Assembly: GCA_028554755.1 (NCBI GenBank)
Contig: JAPTOF010000015.1
Coordinates: 13,899,501-13,963,500, forward strand
DNA: 64,000 nucleotides
Source: Cordia subcordata
Lineage: Eukaryota > Streptophyta > Magnoliopsida > Boraginales > Cordiaceae
Reading direction: 5' to 3'
In this document: positions 47,169 through 59,361 of the stretch, one piece after another
Layout of the letters: each line of letters begins with the position of its first letter
Position numbering within the stretch: position 1 is the stretch's first letter
Notes under the pieces: generated by a model
What the model was told of the DNA's origin: nothing
The model's input: the letters and a program-made list of their open reading frames with translations, nothing else
Database searches by the model: none
Position numbers and translations under genes: made by a program

Positions 47169-47778
47169 TTCTTCTTCTGGTTCTTTTTTTACATCTCTAA
47201 TAGGGGAAAAAAAATAGTTAATGATAAAGCACAAGGACTATAGACATAAGTTAATGCAAGGAGAAGTGTTCTTTTCATTAAAACTTATGTTAATATATAT
47301 GTGGGTAATAATAATGTAAGCTATCTCTAAATTAATTCTATATGGATTATGAACATTTAGCATAATAGTTTTGGACCCAAAGTTTAATTGATGACATAGC
47401 ATGACAGTGTAACTTATGAAATAAGATGATATTTCTAAACGTATTGTATATAGATATTGAACATATATCATAACAGTTTTGAACCGACAATGCATTTGAT
47501 CACATAGCATAATAATTATTTCTGAACTAATTATATATGGATTATGAACATGTATCACAATAGTTTTGAATCCACAGTGTAATTGATCACATGGAATAAC
47601 AGTGTAACTTATGAAATAAGATGATATTTCTAAACTTATTGTATATCGATATTGAATATGTAGCGTAACAGTTTTGAACTTACTCTTCCTTTTCGGTTTC
47701 CTTATTTCTTTCATGGGCTGCTTTCAGTGTTCGTTTTTGTTCTTGCCTTGCCATTTGAAGCTTCTCTTCCTTTGCCAT
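44150..47778 (-). pseudogene. Ulp1/SUMO-protease-like (C48) protein of the MULE, broken
   Basis: Read on the minus strand: start MAKEEKLQMARQEQKR (47778 downward), likely donor at 47683; an acidic region with a run of ten aspartates (47141-47170); a domain found in plant ULP-like proteins with DDVHQTLGLAIGN and FKRNFGLYTVTAMF (about 46640-46920); WCSFIMKSLNDIMQEW and TVPRNYP (about 46430-46640); an E/K-rich linker ORF (45681-45082); then exon DALVIKESEKWTRDRML (44712 downward). The C48 core keeps HYFVLCYNFKKKMVEILDNN (catalytic His and Asp, about 44405-44480) but DYRIYAIKHMETF (about 44160-44200) has Tyr-Arg where the family has the catalytic Cys-Gly. Stops and frameshifts occur. Family members cleave SUMO-like conjugates; this copy should be inactive. 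Confidence 0.72.
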
Positions 47779-48488
47779 TTGATTTCATGGCTAGGGTTCG
47801 ACTATTATTTTATGTATAAGGAGTAAAAAGTGAAAAATTATGTGCCTATGGAGTTTTGTATGTGAGAGAATGTGTTTGTAGATCTGATTTTAGAAACACA
47901 AATGACGTTGTTGTTACGTTTTGCAGTTGTGCTTCTAAGAGTAAAAATGGCGTTGTGGGTTTGGAGTTGAGAAGTATTTTGGCATTATCAATGGTGTAGA
48001 AGAGAACGTGTGCACTGCTAATGGATTTGAATTTATTGGTTGATGCCTTTTATTTTGGAAACTGACCTTGAGTAATTTTTTTTTAGAAGACAATGGGAGA
48101 AAAAAAAAAAGAAAAAATTGATCATTAGTTGTATTTTTTTTGAAAACTTTTGAACTGTTGGTGTTTTTAAAAATTTATATGCATTTTGTTTCTTTGAGAC
48201 TTCTTTATTGTATTTTAAAATTATTATTCATAGTTTTTAAAGTTAATTTTGATAGTATTGGTTTTATATTTATAATTATTACCATATATTTTCATGTTTT
48301 TTTAAATATAATGTTCATAATATTTAAACTTTATGCATGGTTTTTGCATTTATGGATTAAGGTTTTTTAACTTTTGAGCTGGTTGATCGTGTTTCTTTGA
48401 GAAAAGAAGAAAAATAAAATAACATTTTTTAATGTTGACAATATTTAAATTTAATGTTCATAATATTTGGTCTTAAAGTTCAAAAAGG

Positions 48489-48520
<32 letters not shown>

Positions 48521-49338
48521 TATTATTTGTTTTCAAATGATTGATTATTGTATTTTAGTGTATTACTTTCCTATAATTTTTTAAACTATAAAATAAATAA
48601 TTATTTTTTATATAATTTGGAAAAAAGAATAAACTAGAAATATTTTTGTAATTACATACATTACATGTTCAAAATCTTTTAACTGGATGTTCACAATATT
48701 TTAAGTGGATGGTCAAAATTGTTTAACTAGATATGCATAGCTTGAATGGGTAAAAATTATAACTTAAATCTAGGGATAAAAAATTATAAAGCAATACCAT
48801 AATAAATATTTTGTTTTTATGCATTCATGAATTAAAGTTCATAGTGTATTATGATAATTCATAATTTTCAAGTTTGCAAAAGGAAAAGCATAATTCATAA
48901 ATTATGATAATGATGCTTCATAATTCATAATTCATAGTTAAAGAGAAAGAGCAAGTTTGATGATAGTTTTGAAACATAAAGACAATTCAGATTATCTAGT
49001 GCATAGGATTGACAAAACACATTACATAGAATCCACAAAATGCTTTTTTAACTTTCAATCTAAATTTTCTTGCTTCTATCTTGAAAAATATGCAACTGTC
49101 TCCATTTGTCAGCATTAGTTTTGCCTTAAGTTTAACCATCTAGTAGAAAGGAAGTATGTATCCTTATCCTTTCTTGATTAGGTGCAAACTTTGAGAATGT
49201 GTTCTTTGTTTTTTGAATCTACAACTATTATGGAGTCGTTGTTTTGAATCCCTGTTTTGTAGACAAACTCCATTAGAAGGTCGTACAAAAGTTTTCTTGA
49301 AGTTAGTGATGAGTAATATTATTTTCTTTTTATAATTA
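47779..49338. other. AT-rich interval, right part of the MULE region
   Basis: No gene recognised. Words such as ATGTTCATAATATTT (48310-48720) are the inverse of the GAACATT motif seen further left. A TA microsatellite lies at 48489-48515. Repeated TTCATAATTC words occur at 48840-48945. Confidence 0.4.
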
Positions 49339-49380
49339 CTAGTTGTCAAGGGCCGTGCAAGGCATGACCACTGCCTAATA
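49339..49380 (-). other. Candidate Helitron 3' terminus
   Basis: The minus strand ends GTCATGCCTTGCACGGCCCT TGACAA CTAG, then T. GTCA/TGAC and GCC/GGC can pair into an imperfect stem about ten bases before CTAG. Confidence 0.5.
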
Positions 49381-50344
49381 GTGTTATCATAGAAAATTTA
49401 TGTAAATTATAAGTCAATGATTAAAATGTATATGTAATAAAAATGAAAATAAAAAATAATCATACATCATAATTTGCATAATTATAAATACCTCTATGTA
49501 GCACATCTTTTACATGTTAGCAAAAAGAAGAGTTTCATGATTTTAACTACTTTCGATGTTTCATGTGAAGTAACTATTTGGTATATCAACACTTAGTAGT
49601 GAATATTTGAAGAGTAGAATGTGTTAGCAATCCACGATGCAAAAACCAATAAACACAGCCCTCTTGAAGGTGAATTGAGTGAGCAACCCATATCTCAAAC
49701 GGTTATACAACGTACTAATAAGAGGTATTTGTAGAGTACTTTCATTCTAACTTTTTTTTCTTTTACTGAGAAATAGGAGTGTAGTGCTTTCTTTCAGAAG
49801 ACGATTCTTTGGAAATATCTTCAACTTTTGATTCCATTGGGGTGGTTCTCATTAAGTCAAAGGCAGGCTTGCAGAAACAAAGCTCTATAAATTTGTTGAC
49901 GATGTGAAGAGCTCGAAGACGAACAATCTTCATTAGCTTCATAGAAGGAGTTGATTGAAAATCTTATCTCTACACTATTTTTAGTCTAAAATGAATATGG
50001 CCTAAGTTGTATATAAAGATTCTGCTCGATCATTCTTCGTTGAATTCCATTGAAGTTCAAGTTCTCTCCCTATGTTCCACAATGACATGTTTTAGAAAAA
50101 ATAATAAAAAAGTAAATTGGATATAAAATTAATTTTTTGATTGTATTGCCTTTGAATCCATGTCAAAGAGCATAGAAGCTTTTTCACCAATTAGTTTCTC
50201 TGCCATTGGTCTAGAGACATTGACTTTTAACTCTCAAATTTTATCAACGAGAAATAGATTGAAGCAGCACCTATCTGAAAAAAGGAAAAAGAGAGTCAAC
50301 AAAATTTATTTATCAAATACACTTTTTTTTTTAAACAAACTAAT

Positions 50345-50515
50345 ATACAAGATAGGATATATTACTCAAACCTTGGAGTGGCGTGTACTTTCGTTTTGCA
50401 AAAAACACATTCATATATATCTCCTGGGTTTGCATTGATCCTTCAATTGGATTCTAAACAACAAACTGATACAAATTTTTGGTGTCTATTGGGATAAAGA
50501 TGGTGTAGTTTTGGC

Positions 50516-50554
<39 letters not shown>

Positions 50555-51875
50555 ATATGGAGTGATTATAAAAAAGATGCGTTAGAAGGTGCATAAAAGA
50601 TAAGTGGTTTTAGTTCTTTCCTCTACTTCATGTGCAAGTTAGTGGAAATGATGTTGAAATAGAACTTTCTTGTAATTGAGTAGAAAGTAGTAAGATTTGC
50701 TGAGTATAATTTAATTGTCTTAAGAAAATTTTGACGTTTGTTAAACTATATGTGAAACAATTCAACGAACATATGTTAATCACAAAAAAGGATGAAGTGA
50801 AGTTACCAATTTAGTTATAGCTGAAGCTTTGGCAATGGAAAGTATCTTTTGTTTTTCTGGGGTTGCCAATGGGATGATATCATCTAGATAATCTTTTCAT
50901 GCAAAAGAGTCTCGAAGTAAAAGATGATTCTGAAATACCCTATTAAATATATTGATTCAATTATATGATAAAATTAATATTGAGTGAAAAAAAAAAGAAT
51001 GAAAATAAAAATATACCAATCTTCCAAGGTCTTTGATTCAATATTTTGTGGATTGATGATAAAAGAAGATGTGGCTCATGTTGAAACCAGAAGTCCTAGA
51101 ATAAAAAAAGGATTTTAACAAGGCACAACTTTCTAAAATTTAAAGAAATAAAGTTTTAAGATCATATAGTTAGTTGACTTGAATATGACTTCACAGATGA
51201 TCACATTCCAATGAGTACTGAAAATTCTTTCTGGCTATTTGAAACCAAAGAACCATCATGGCAACAAAATCATCCCATAGTGTGAGTTTTAGTGGCTTTT
51301 CCGTACCAAATATATTCTATATCTCAAGTGAGTTAGTGGACAATAGAAATTTGATTATATTGGTTGAGCAAAAGAATGATATATTTGAAGAGATATTGCT
51401 CTTGATCAATGAGTACAAGTTCTTGCTCCACTCCTTGGCACATTGTCCCATCTTTTTATTTTGTGTAGATAGGTTTTGAGGAAAAGTGATTTAGCACAAT
51501 AGCAAAGATATCTGCGAAGCGATATTTGAAAATTTTAACATTACTTAGTCATCCAAATAAAGAAATAAAAATAAAATCAAATTGTTGGTGTTTTGCATAC
51601 TTATTGGTTGATTTGGTGAGTCAATATATTCATGCAACTGAGATAAAGGGGTTATGAGAAAGTTGTTGGGCAATGCTATAAGCTTTTCATTTTTGACTTC
51701 CTCAACCTTTGTCTCTCTTTCAATGACCCATTGATATTGACATTGTATGATCCTATAGTTGTCAGCTAGCTCACGAACAATGGCATTTGAAATTTCATAT
51801 GTTTGAAGTGGTTGCAACGTATGTTGAAATGCTTCAATTGCTCGACCAAATAATACACACTGCAGCCAAGTTCCT
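50345..51875 (-). pseudogene. RPA1-like single-stranded DNA-binding protein, decayed
   Basis: Minus-strand exon-like blocks follow the order of plant replication protein A large-subunit homologues found in Helitrons. GTWLQCVLFGRAIEAFQHTL, LQTYEISNAIVREL, YQWVIERETKVEEV and LPNNFLITPLSQLHEYIDS (51865-51600) are the first OB-fold region. LKLTLWDDFVAM (about 51260-51300) is a second OB-fold signature. TSGFNMSHIFFYHQSTK (about 51045-51095) and YECVFCKTKVHATPRFE (about 50365-50415) match the later OB-fold start and the C-terminal zinc-finger region. Stops and frameshifts interrupt it, and upstream exons are unclear. In a Helitron the protein may coat the displaced single strand during rolling-circle transposition. 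Confidence 0.65.
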
Positions 51876-54800
51876 TGTATAAAAAAAAATGTGTCAGTTT
51901 TTTTAGATTACATAAAATGATTCTAATTATCTCATATGGTTATATACTTACTGTTCTAAAAATACATACTAAACAATTTTTCAATCTTTGGATCGATTGA
52001 AAATAACACGTATAATTACACTCAGTAAGGGACAAATCATAGTGAATTTACCACCTTAAGGGAAGGGAAGAATTTTTTTCTTGTCTTTTTTTTTGTTTTC
52101 CAATGCGTAAAACATTTCATCTTCTAAAGTATGTTCAATATTTTTAACATTGTATTCTTGGAAGTCTTAATATAAGTATTTCTTATTATAGTCGTGACTT
52201 TTGATGTAATAGTTTCTATATTCAGTGTGAGCATAAAATCATCAACAATGCTATTTACTTAGGATTTATAAATGCACTATAAAACTCTAGATCAAATAAG
52301 TTTGCCCTTCAAAATGCAAAGTTTAAAATTTGAAATGTTATCAAGGGTACATAGTGTTCAAAAACAAAAGATATTTGACCATTGGAATACATCTCATCAT
52401 CGGCCACAATAATGGTCTAATACCTGGTTGTGCGTGATTATGGAGTTCGAGGACGTGAATCTCGAGCTTATGGCCTTTCAATCACTTGAACTTTTGCTGT
52501 CCATTTCAGTGTTTAGGGAGTTATTTCCGTAATAGATGTATAATGGTTTTTCTTTATTTGATCTATTAAGGAAATTGCCTAAGAAAATTTCATAAGTTAG
52601 TAGTATACATATGAACAAAATTGTGATAGTATAAAGTGTATTGAGAAAAAAAACAAATTTATGAATCCAAAGCAAAACAAAAGGAAGAACAAAAACATAT
52701 AATAAAGCAGAGAGATTGAAAGCAAAGGTCAAGTTGTAAGTATTTGTGTTTTTATTTTACAAGGCCAATATACTAAGGAGAAAAAAGAAAAAAAAAGCTG
52801 GTAGATGGTGTAAAAAATGTTAGTTATCAACTAGGTATGTGACCATTATTGTGATTCCTTTTACTGAAGTTGATTTCTCTCTCTCACTCTCTCTACATTG
52901 ACAATGCACATCTTAGTCTTTGAGATACTTTTCAGCAAGAAGATATCTTGTCCACCGTAATGTATAGCCATTTAGCATATTCGTCATGTTCAACTTTGCT
53001 TGTGATGAACAGCTACTGTTGGTTTCACTTTCATGGATAATTAGCTTGTTATTTGAGCCCCCTTTCATTTGAGTCATATTTATAAGTTATAGAAGAACTT
53101 CAAGTTTATTTGAGAGAAAATTTATAAAAAATTTTTCTACAATCCATAAGCTTTTTGTAATTTGAGATTGGTTTTTTAAAATTTGCAGTGCATAGATTCT
53201 AGGGCTTTAATTTAAATCCATAAGAATTTATGTAATATAAATGCCTTCTATCTCTCTTTGTGTGTGCAAATGCCTGTGTTTCTATGCTGCTCACTTTGGT
53301 TAATAATATTACTTGTGTGGAAATATTCTTGCTGTAAAACTTCCAATTCTTGGGAAAAATGTACTTTGCCCAGAACCCCTAGAAAAGGGAAAGATAAAAA
53401 GATTTTTGAGTAGGTATGGAGAAGGATGGTAAATTTGTTTATTTTATTAGTAAGATTTTATCTTGGTGGCTTTTAGGATGTGGATAAGCACAGGGTTCAA
53501 TATAGTTTATGGTTGTTAAAATTCTTATTGTATTGATTTAATAAATTGTTATAATGCAGAGAATTGATGTTTTGGGCTAGATCGTGGAACACTAAGCTTT
53601 ATGATGTTGCCTCTAAAGGAACACTTAGTTGAAACTGTGAGAATTACTTTCTTGACCATATAGTCCATTTTGTGTTCTTTTGTTTAGTTTATATCTTGCC
53701 AAAAATTGATTTCAACATTGATGACAAATATTCAGATGGAATCTAAGTCTTACATTTCCTTAGGGTTTTGCAGTTACATGCTTATTCAAAAAATTAATTA
53801 GCCAGAGAGGAGCTCTAATTGTTCATAATATTATATTTTACTTGTTAATAAGCAATAGAAGAAAATTGTTGTATGCTATAAGATTTATAATTAGTGAAGG
53901 GTTTAGCAAATTAAAATAGTAGAAAAGACATAACAGTAAATAATCTTCCTTATAATTTTAAAAAAGAAATAGTTACAGACACATGTTCTTAACCCTTGAC
54001 CATCCTTCCCTCACCCACTAAGCATTGCAAGCCATCCTTCAACATAAAATTTCTATCCATTTCTATTTCTTTATGGTGATTAAAAAGGGATAATTGTTCA
54101 ACCAAATGACATGTACTATTGATCCATATTCTAGAATAGACTTCACAAATTGACATAGAGAATCACAAAAAAAGACCACAAAGAATGATAAAATAAAGTG
54201 AATTATGTCAACGTGCAATCCACACAAGTCCAATTACCACAGGCCATAGCTTTAAGGAAACCACTTGTTTGAAAACTGAATTTTGTATATTTCATTCTCA
54301 GGTAGTCATTAGTTAAATTAAACAGTAATTTCTATAGAAAGAAAATTTATAGGACAGTTATATATTTCACATACCTTGTTAGAAAGTTGAGGCAGGGACC
54401 TGAAGCAATAAAGAGGCAATTGCTAAGAACAAGATGAACACTTGCAGCAATATATATAGATGTTAGGAAAAGGAAATGAAAACTATCTTTCAAAAGATTA
54501 AAATTACTCTATTTTTAATCATTAAGACTGGTTGGTTCTACTACCACAGTGTTAGGACAAATGAACAAAGATACATCAGTACACTAATTAATGAACACTA
54601 CAAGAATCAAGCAAGTTAGTCTCACACCTTTGCATTAACAGTAGATGTAATTACTAGAAGAAAAAATTATAGTACTACATTAGTATTTGTGATGACTGAG
54701 GCCTTTTTTATTTCAAATAAATGAAAATAGATGCTCACCCCAGAATCTCTTTTTTGATTCTCAAACTTAACATCTTTAGTTGACTCCTGATGCTTATTTG

Positions 54801-56638
54801 ATGTAGACAAAGTATTAGAGATTATGCATTCTGCTGACTTATTAGGCAGGCTATTTCATGAAAAAAAATTAATTCTTGATAGTGGTCACTTTCACTTGTA
54901 TGTTGGAACCACTTTACAACCAATCATCTTAAACTTTATGAAGAAATATTTATGCCAGAAGCTACTAAAGAACAGGAATTAGGACAAGAAAAATGGAGAA
55001 CTCTTTTCTAACTTAATACCATGTTGAAGCTGCTAGTATTCATGGCTACAAATTTAAGAGATTTTTAATGAGACATCAGAAATTAATCATGGAAAACAAA
55101 GAACCATACATCCAAAACATGGTAGACAAAACAAGCTCAAGTTAGCAGCTTTGACATCTATCTGATTTTTGCAGACACTTCAGGAAAAAGAAAAACATGT
55201 TACATTTTCTAGCTCCAAGATCAAACTTTGTGACATGCACGGGATGTAGTTATGAATCAACATACTTGCAACAAATAAAGCATTTTATTCCACAAAAAAC
55301 TATAATGCCATGTTAAGATACACAATGGGAAAGAATTTTAATTGAGTATTCCAAAATTCTCAAGCCTTACAATAATACTTGTCATGCCAATCTCTCACAA
55401 GCATCATTTATTTTTGACCAATTAACTGTTCAAACTTCTTCGGCATCCAGATCATCAATAATTCATATCAAAACAAAAGCTCCAGGAACTAAAAAGCACA
55501 AAAGTACATCGAATCAATCCCCTCGAACAATTTTTGCATATAAGCAATGTTATTCTGGAACAAAATCAACCAAAGATTATGAATCATAGGATATCCACTT
55601 TTACCTCAACAAGTAAATTGCTTGTTCATAGGCCTTAAAAAATTATAGTTACACCAAAAAAGGAAAAAGATTAACAACTTTAACATCATGTTATTAAAAT
55701 CACAATAATCATTTTAAAATTAGCAAGACAAACATAAAATTACCCGAAAAATTTCTTAAAAAATTTAAAAAGATTTAAACTAAAATTTGCTTCTTAGGAG
55801 AAATTACCAAGAACCCAAAATCGAAGATAGACCAGAAAATAAAACTTCCACTCTGTAACTCACCTTTGACTTTAAGGTTTTCTTTTTTTGGTTACTCTGC
55901 CCCTAATTTTGCAATAAGAAGATAGAAGAGTAAGGGTTGAAAATCTTTCTTTTTGGATGAAAATTTAATACCCAAGTGATTGATTTTTTCTTTGTTTGTA
56001 CAAATTGACCATACTTGGCCATATTGGGCTGACATGAAGTGGGGGACTTTAGGGTGAGGAGAGGGAAGTAGGGGCCATAAGGGAGAGGAGAGAGAGAGGT
56101 AGAGAGCTATTCTTCACCTACTGCAATTTGTCAAGATGATGAGAGAAAATATGGGAATCAGATTTGGTTATTTGGGTTTTTGCCTTATAATACTTACACA
56201 CTTGGAGCCTGTTTGGCTTTATTCATTTTGTTGCCTAGAAGTATTTGAAAAAAAACCACTTTTTACATACCTTAGATTCTTTGTGCTTTATAAGTTCCAA
56301 ATGCGTTTAGAGAAACGAGCTGTTAATATGTTTATGAAAAAAGCAATAAATATTTAAAATACATCATGTTAATTAGATTTTTTTGCTTTAATTATGGGTA
56401 AAAATTAGTGTTAAAATTTAAGCTTACGAATGAATTGAGAAATCATTAGAACTCTTTAAAATATCATAAATTTCATTAATAAACACTATATTTTACATCG
56501 TTTCTTTACATTCATAATAGCAAATAAGCAAAAGCACAAAGGATCATCCCATTCCTATAACTGGGAATTTAGATACAAAAGATAAACATGTTAATATAAT
56601 ACAATAAATATAATACAATGAATATGTACATATTGTCG
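51876..56638. other. Long interval without recognisable gene, inside the Helitron
   Basis: AT-rich; no protein family recognised on either strand. It may contain 5' exons of the RPA-like gene that are too decayed or short to call. A purine-rich GA tract lies at 56038-56108. A GAGCCTGTTTGGC phrase at about 56203 resembles a Tourist MITE end, but no partner was found. Confidence 0.35.
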
Positions 56639-57163
56639 TCATATGGATAGTATTTTAAGAGTTACTGGAAAAGATTGATAAAAGTTGTCTGGCAACTCAA
56701 GAGGCTCAGAAGGTAGCCAAGGATAACACATAACTTGATAAGTAAGTTTGCGATATTCACGCTTTATAGACAATTCAGATGTCCTCATAGCTTGATGTCG
56801 AATATATATTTTCAAAAAAACTTCTATGATGTCATTATATTTGGCGAAACATTTCTCTTCGGAAACCTTTTCAAAAATATGTTCCCATGCCTCCGGGAGA
56901 GTATTTCTGAAAGCATGAAGTTTTTGGAGATTGTTCATGATCCAACCATTCCAAATTACTTGTATTTTTTGATTGACTAGAATAATATGAGCTATCATAT
57001 TTAAACTGCCATCCCATTTAGATGAGGCTAAATCTTGTTTTAATGCTTCAAGTTTTTCTCTTTGGAATTGTGTTATAGCAGAAAGAGGAGTTCTCACTTG
57101 AATTGGCATCGTTCCTGTAACCAGTAAAACAATTGTATTATATAAAATAACATAACAATACAA
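56639..57163 (-). CDS. Uncharacterised ORF (174 codons) inside the Helitron
   Basis: The ORF is open for 174 codons with normal amino-acid composition: from about residue 20, MPIQVRTPLSAITQFQREKL, then LEALKQDLASSKWDGSLNMI and a Trp- and Leu-rich predicted-helical middle (WNGWIMNNLQKLHAFRNTLP, EAWEHIFEKVSEEK), ending with WLPSEPLELPDNFYQSF. The first 18 codons are hydrophobic and rich in Y/I/V and look like intron or leader translated through, with a possible acceptor before TGTMPIQ. I do not recognise the family. The sober composition and length suggest a real exon or captured gene fragment. It lies on the same strand as the helicase and RPA-like gene. Confidence 0.45.
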   Translation of the reverse strand: MYCYVILYNTIVLLVTGTMPIQVRTPLSAITQFQREKLEALKQDLASSKWDGSLNMIAHIILVNQKIQVIWNGWIMNNLQKLHAFRNTLPEAWEHIFEKVSEEKCFAKYNDIIEVFLKIYIRHQAMRTSELSIKREYRKLTYQVMCYPWLPSEPLELPDNFYQSFPVTLKILSI

Positions 57164-58530
57164 AAATTATTGATTAAGCATATTTTGCAATTAATGCAAC
57201 ATGTAAACAAAAACCTCAAACTACGAATGACATATTCTTCTTCATAATAGTCAACGAAACTTCATTTATAGAACACACAAAATACACTTTGTTACTTTAG
57301 TCCAGAGAGTTCAAAGTTGAGCAAAGTTTTGAAAATGTTAGTAACAAATAAGTTATATTAACTTTAAAGTGTTTGTTATTTAATTATTGATTTATCTAAC
57401 TTTTCTTTCCAAAGTCTGTTACGTCACTTTATTTAGTATATACTCTTTGCTTTTTTTTTTTAATGCTTTGGGGAGGGGGGAGGGGGCTTATTTTGCTATT
57501 TTGTGTTTATGAAGCTTTTTTTGTGTGTTTTTTCCCCTCCCATTTATTTAGGAGCTTCATGGCTTTTGAAAAATTTTTGTTAGAAATTAATTATGTTTGC
57601 TTTTTTTAAAAAAAAATTTAAAACAGAAAAAGATAAGTTTTCGCCTAAATATATTTTTAAATTCATGAGTAAGAGAAAAATGTTTTTGAGTCATGAATAA
57701 GATATCATAGTCACAAAAGAAGAAAACCAAGATCATATATTATTATATAAAAGTTTGCTATATATATATATATATATATTGTGTCTTTTCTTCTTCCTTC
57801 CAAATTCAGCAAGTTAAGAAGACCCAAAAATATGGTAAACTGAACATATACCATTGTGTTTGATTAAAATAACAATGAAACACTAATGGCCAACTACATA
57901 TTGTAAATCACAGGGCATCTATCACTATATAAAATTCTATGAAAATGAACTTTAAATTAATTACTAATGAGTCAACTTAGACATTTTATTTCAAAATGCA
58001 AGTGGAAAATTTTTCCTATTACAAGCCATAATGCAAGAATTATATTTTTTATTGAAAAGATCCCACCTTTGAATTTGAGGTGGTCTTCTTTTCCTTGGTA
58101 TGCCTACTTCTGCAATGAGAGAATGAATGTAATTTTTCTTATATAAGACAACATTTGCCAAAGATGATAATAGTACGCAAGGGATGGAGTGGCCTTGCTG
58201 AGTAGGAATAAGTACAATCAGACAATTAATATGAAAAGAGGGAAGAGGGTAAAATAGAACTTGTGATATTTTCAACTCTTGTCTTGTCCAACAGTAGAAA
58301 ATGAGAAGAGGAAAAAGTGAACAATCTTCAACAATGCTTGCTTGAAGATAGACATAGCTAACAATGCACTAAAAGAGAATTATATTATAAATATGCTATT
58401 TATAAGCAATCACTTTTAACAACTTTTGTTTTATCAAGAAAATGGTTCTTTAAGAGTCATCATCTTCATGCTCCACCCTTATTGTCATCTTAATGCTCCT
58501 GATGAGACTTTTTAGGCACAACCTTGTCAT
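57164..58530. other. Interval with simple repeats, no clear gene
   Basis: It contains T and G runs at 57451-57487 and a TA microsatellite at 57757-57778. A 94-codon minus-strand ORF (57991-58275) has no recognisable domain and is not called as a gene. Confidence 0.35.
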
Positions 58531-58534
58531 CACT

Positions 58535-58640
58535 TTTCTCATCTAATTCTTGTCCCTTCCTCTTATATTTTGTTCACAATTTGCTACAATAGGATCCATT
58601 TCACCACAAAAGAAGCATTTGTCCTGTTGTGAAGGAGTAA
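58535..58640 (-). pseudogene. Zinc-knuckle-like fragment
   Basis: On the minus strand SQQDKCFFCGEMDPIVANCE matches the CCHC spacing C-x2-C-x4-[H]-x4-C, with Pro where His should be. It is followed by a basic stretch and stops. It could be a decayed gag-type or other nucleic-acid-binding knuckle; there is too little sequence to decide. Confidence 0.3.
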
Positions 58641-58796
58641 ACAGAATCTTAGAAGAGAACATGGAAAAGGGAGCACGTGATATTAGTTGAATTTCAACCA
58701 TCTTCAATGTAGAAGACAATCTTTGTTGTATGGAGCAATTTTCAAGAAAGAATTCTTGAAATAAGAATATTATGCCTCCAAATTCCTTTAGACAAT

Positions 58797-58900
58797 TTAA
58801 GGATTAAGGTATAGCTCAAATAATTAAGTCTATCTTTCCTAGGCATGAGGTTCTGGGTTCAATCTTATGGGGGTGGGGGATTTAACCAAAAATAAAATAA
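58797..58900 (+). mobile_element. SINE, same family as 4710-4825
   Basis: A-box-like TATAGCTCAAATAATTAAG and B-box-like GGTTCTGGGTTCAATC are followed by the family-specific GGGGGTGGGGGATTT and an A-rich tail. Flanking direct repeats AATTCCTTTAGACAAT (58781-58796) and AATTCCTTTAGAAAAT (58901-58916) differ at one position. Confidence 0.85.
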
Positions 58901-59361
58901 AATTCCTTTAGAAAATCAAAAGAGCTAGAATATATATAGCATGTCTATTAAAAAAAATGCATAACATAACTACCAAAAAAGGTTGAAACAAAAGCATGAT
59001 TACCAAAAAAGGTCAATACTAAAGTAGCTTTAAATATTTAGACCACCTTTTCTTACTCTTCCTCACATGCTATTTGAAGGCTCAAATTTAAGGCTTAGGC
59101 CTCCAAATTCCTTCAAATGTGCAGCGACAATTAACATTGACTGAAATTCTTTTTCTTTTTCTTTTTTAAAGAACTAACAGATATAAAGAAATATTGACAT
59201 GACCAATATAAAATAGTTAGTTATAGTAATATCGTAGATTTCAAAACCATTCTTCATAAGCCTTTTTTCATAGGATAAAGATCGGGGGTCATCTGAAAAT
59301 TATGGAGAATAAGTTTTAGGCTTAATTCTTCACTAACCAGCAACCAGAATTCAAAGAAAGG

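Larger units (their letters stand above)
39000..48100. mobile_element. Decayed Mutator-like element with ULP-type second gene, borders unknown
   Basis: The region contains a FAR1/jittery-type MULE transposase on the plus strand (40050-42563) and a convergent Ulp1/SUMO-protease-like gene on the minus strand (44150-47778). Plant MULEs carrying ULP-like genes are known (Kaonashi in Arabidopsis, CUMULE in melon), so the pairing supports one composite element. Degenerate TTTGAACATT words recur throughout the non-coding parts. Terminal inverted repeats and target duplication were not identified, so the limits are rough. A truncated LTR is inserted at 43637. Confidence 0.55.

Noticed and set aside
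57991..58275. 94-codon minus-strand ORF
   Set aside because: No recognisable domain or conserved motif and no supporting context beyond strand.
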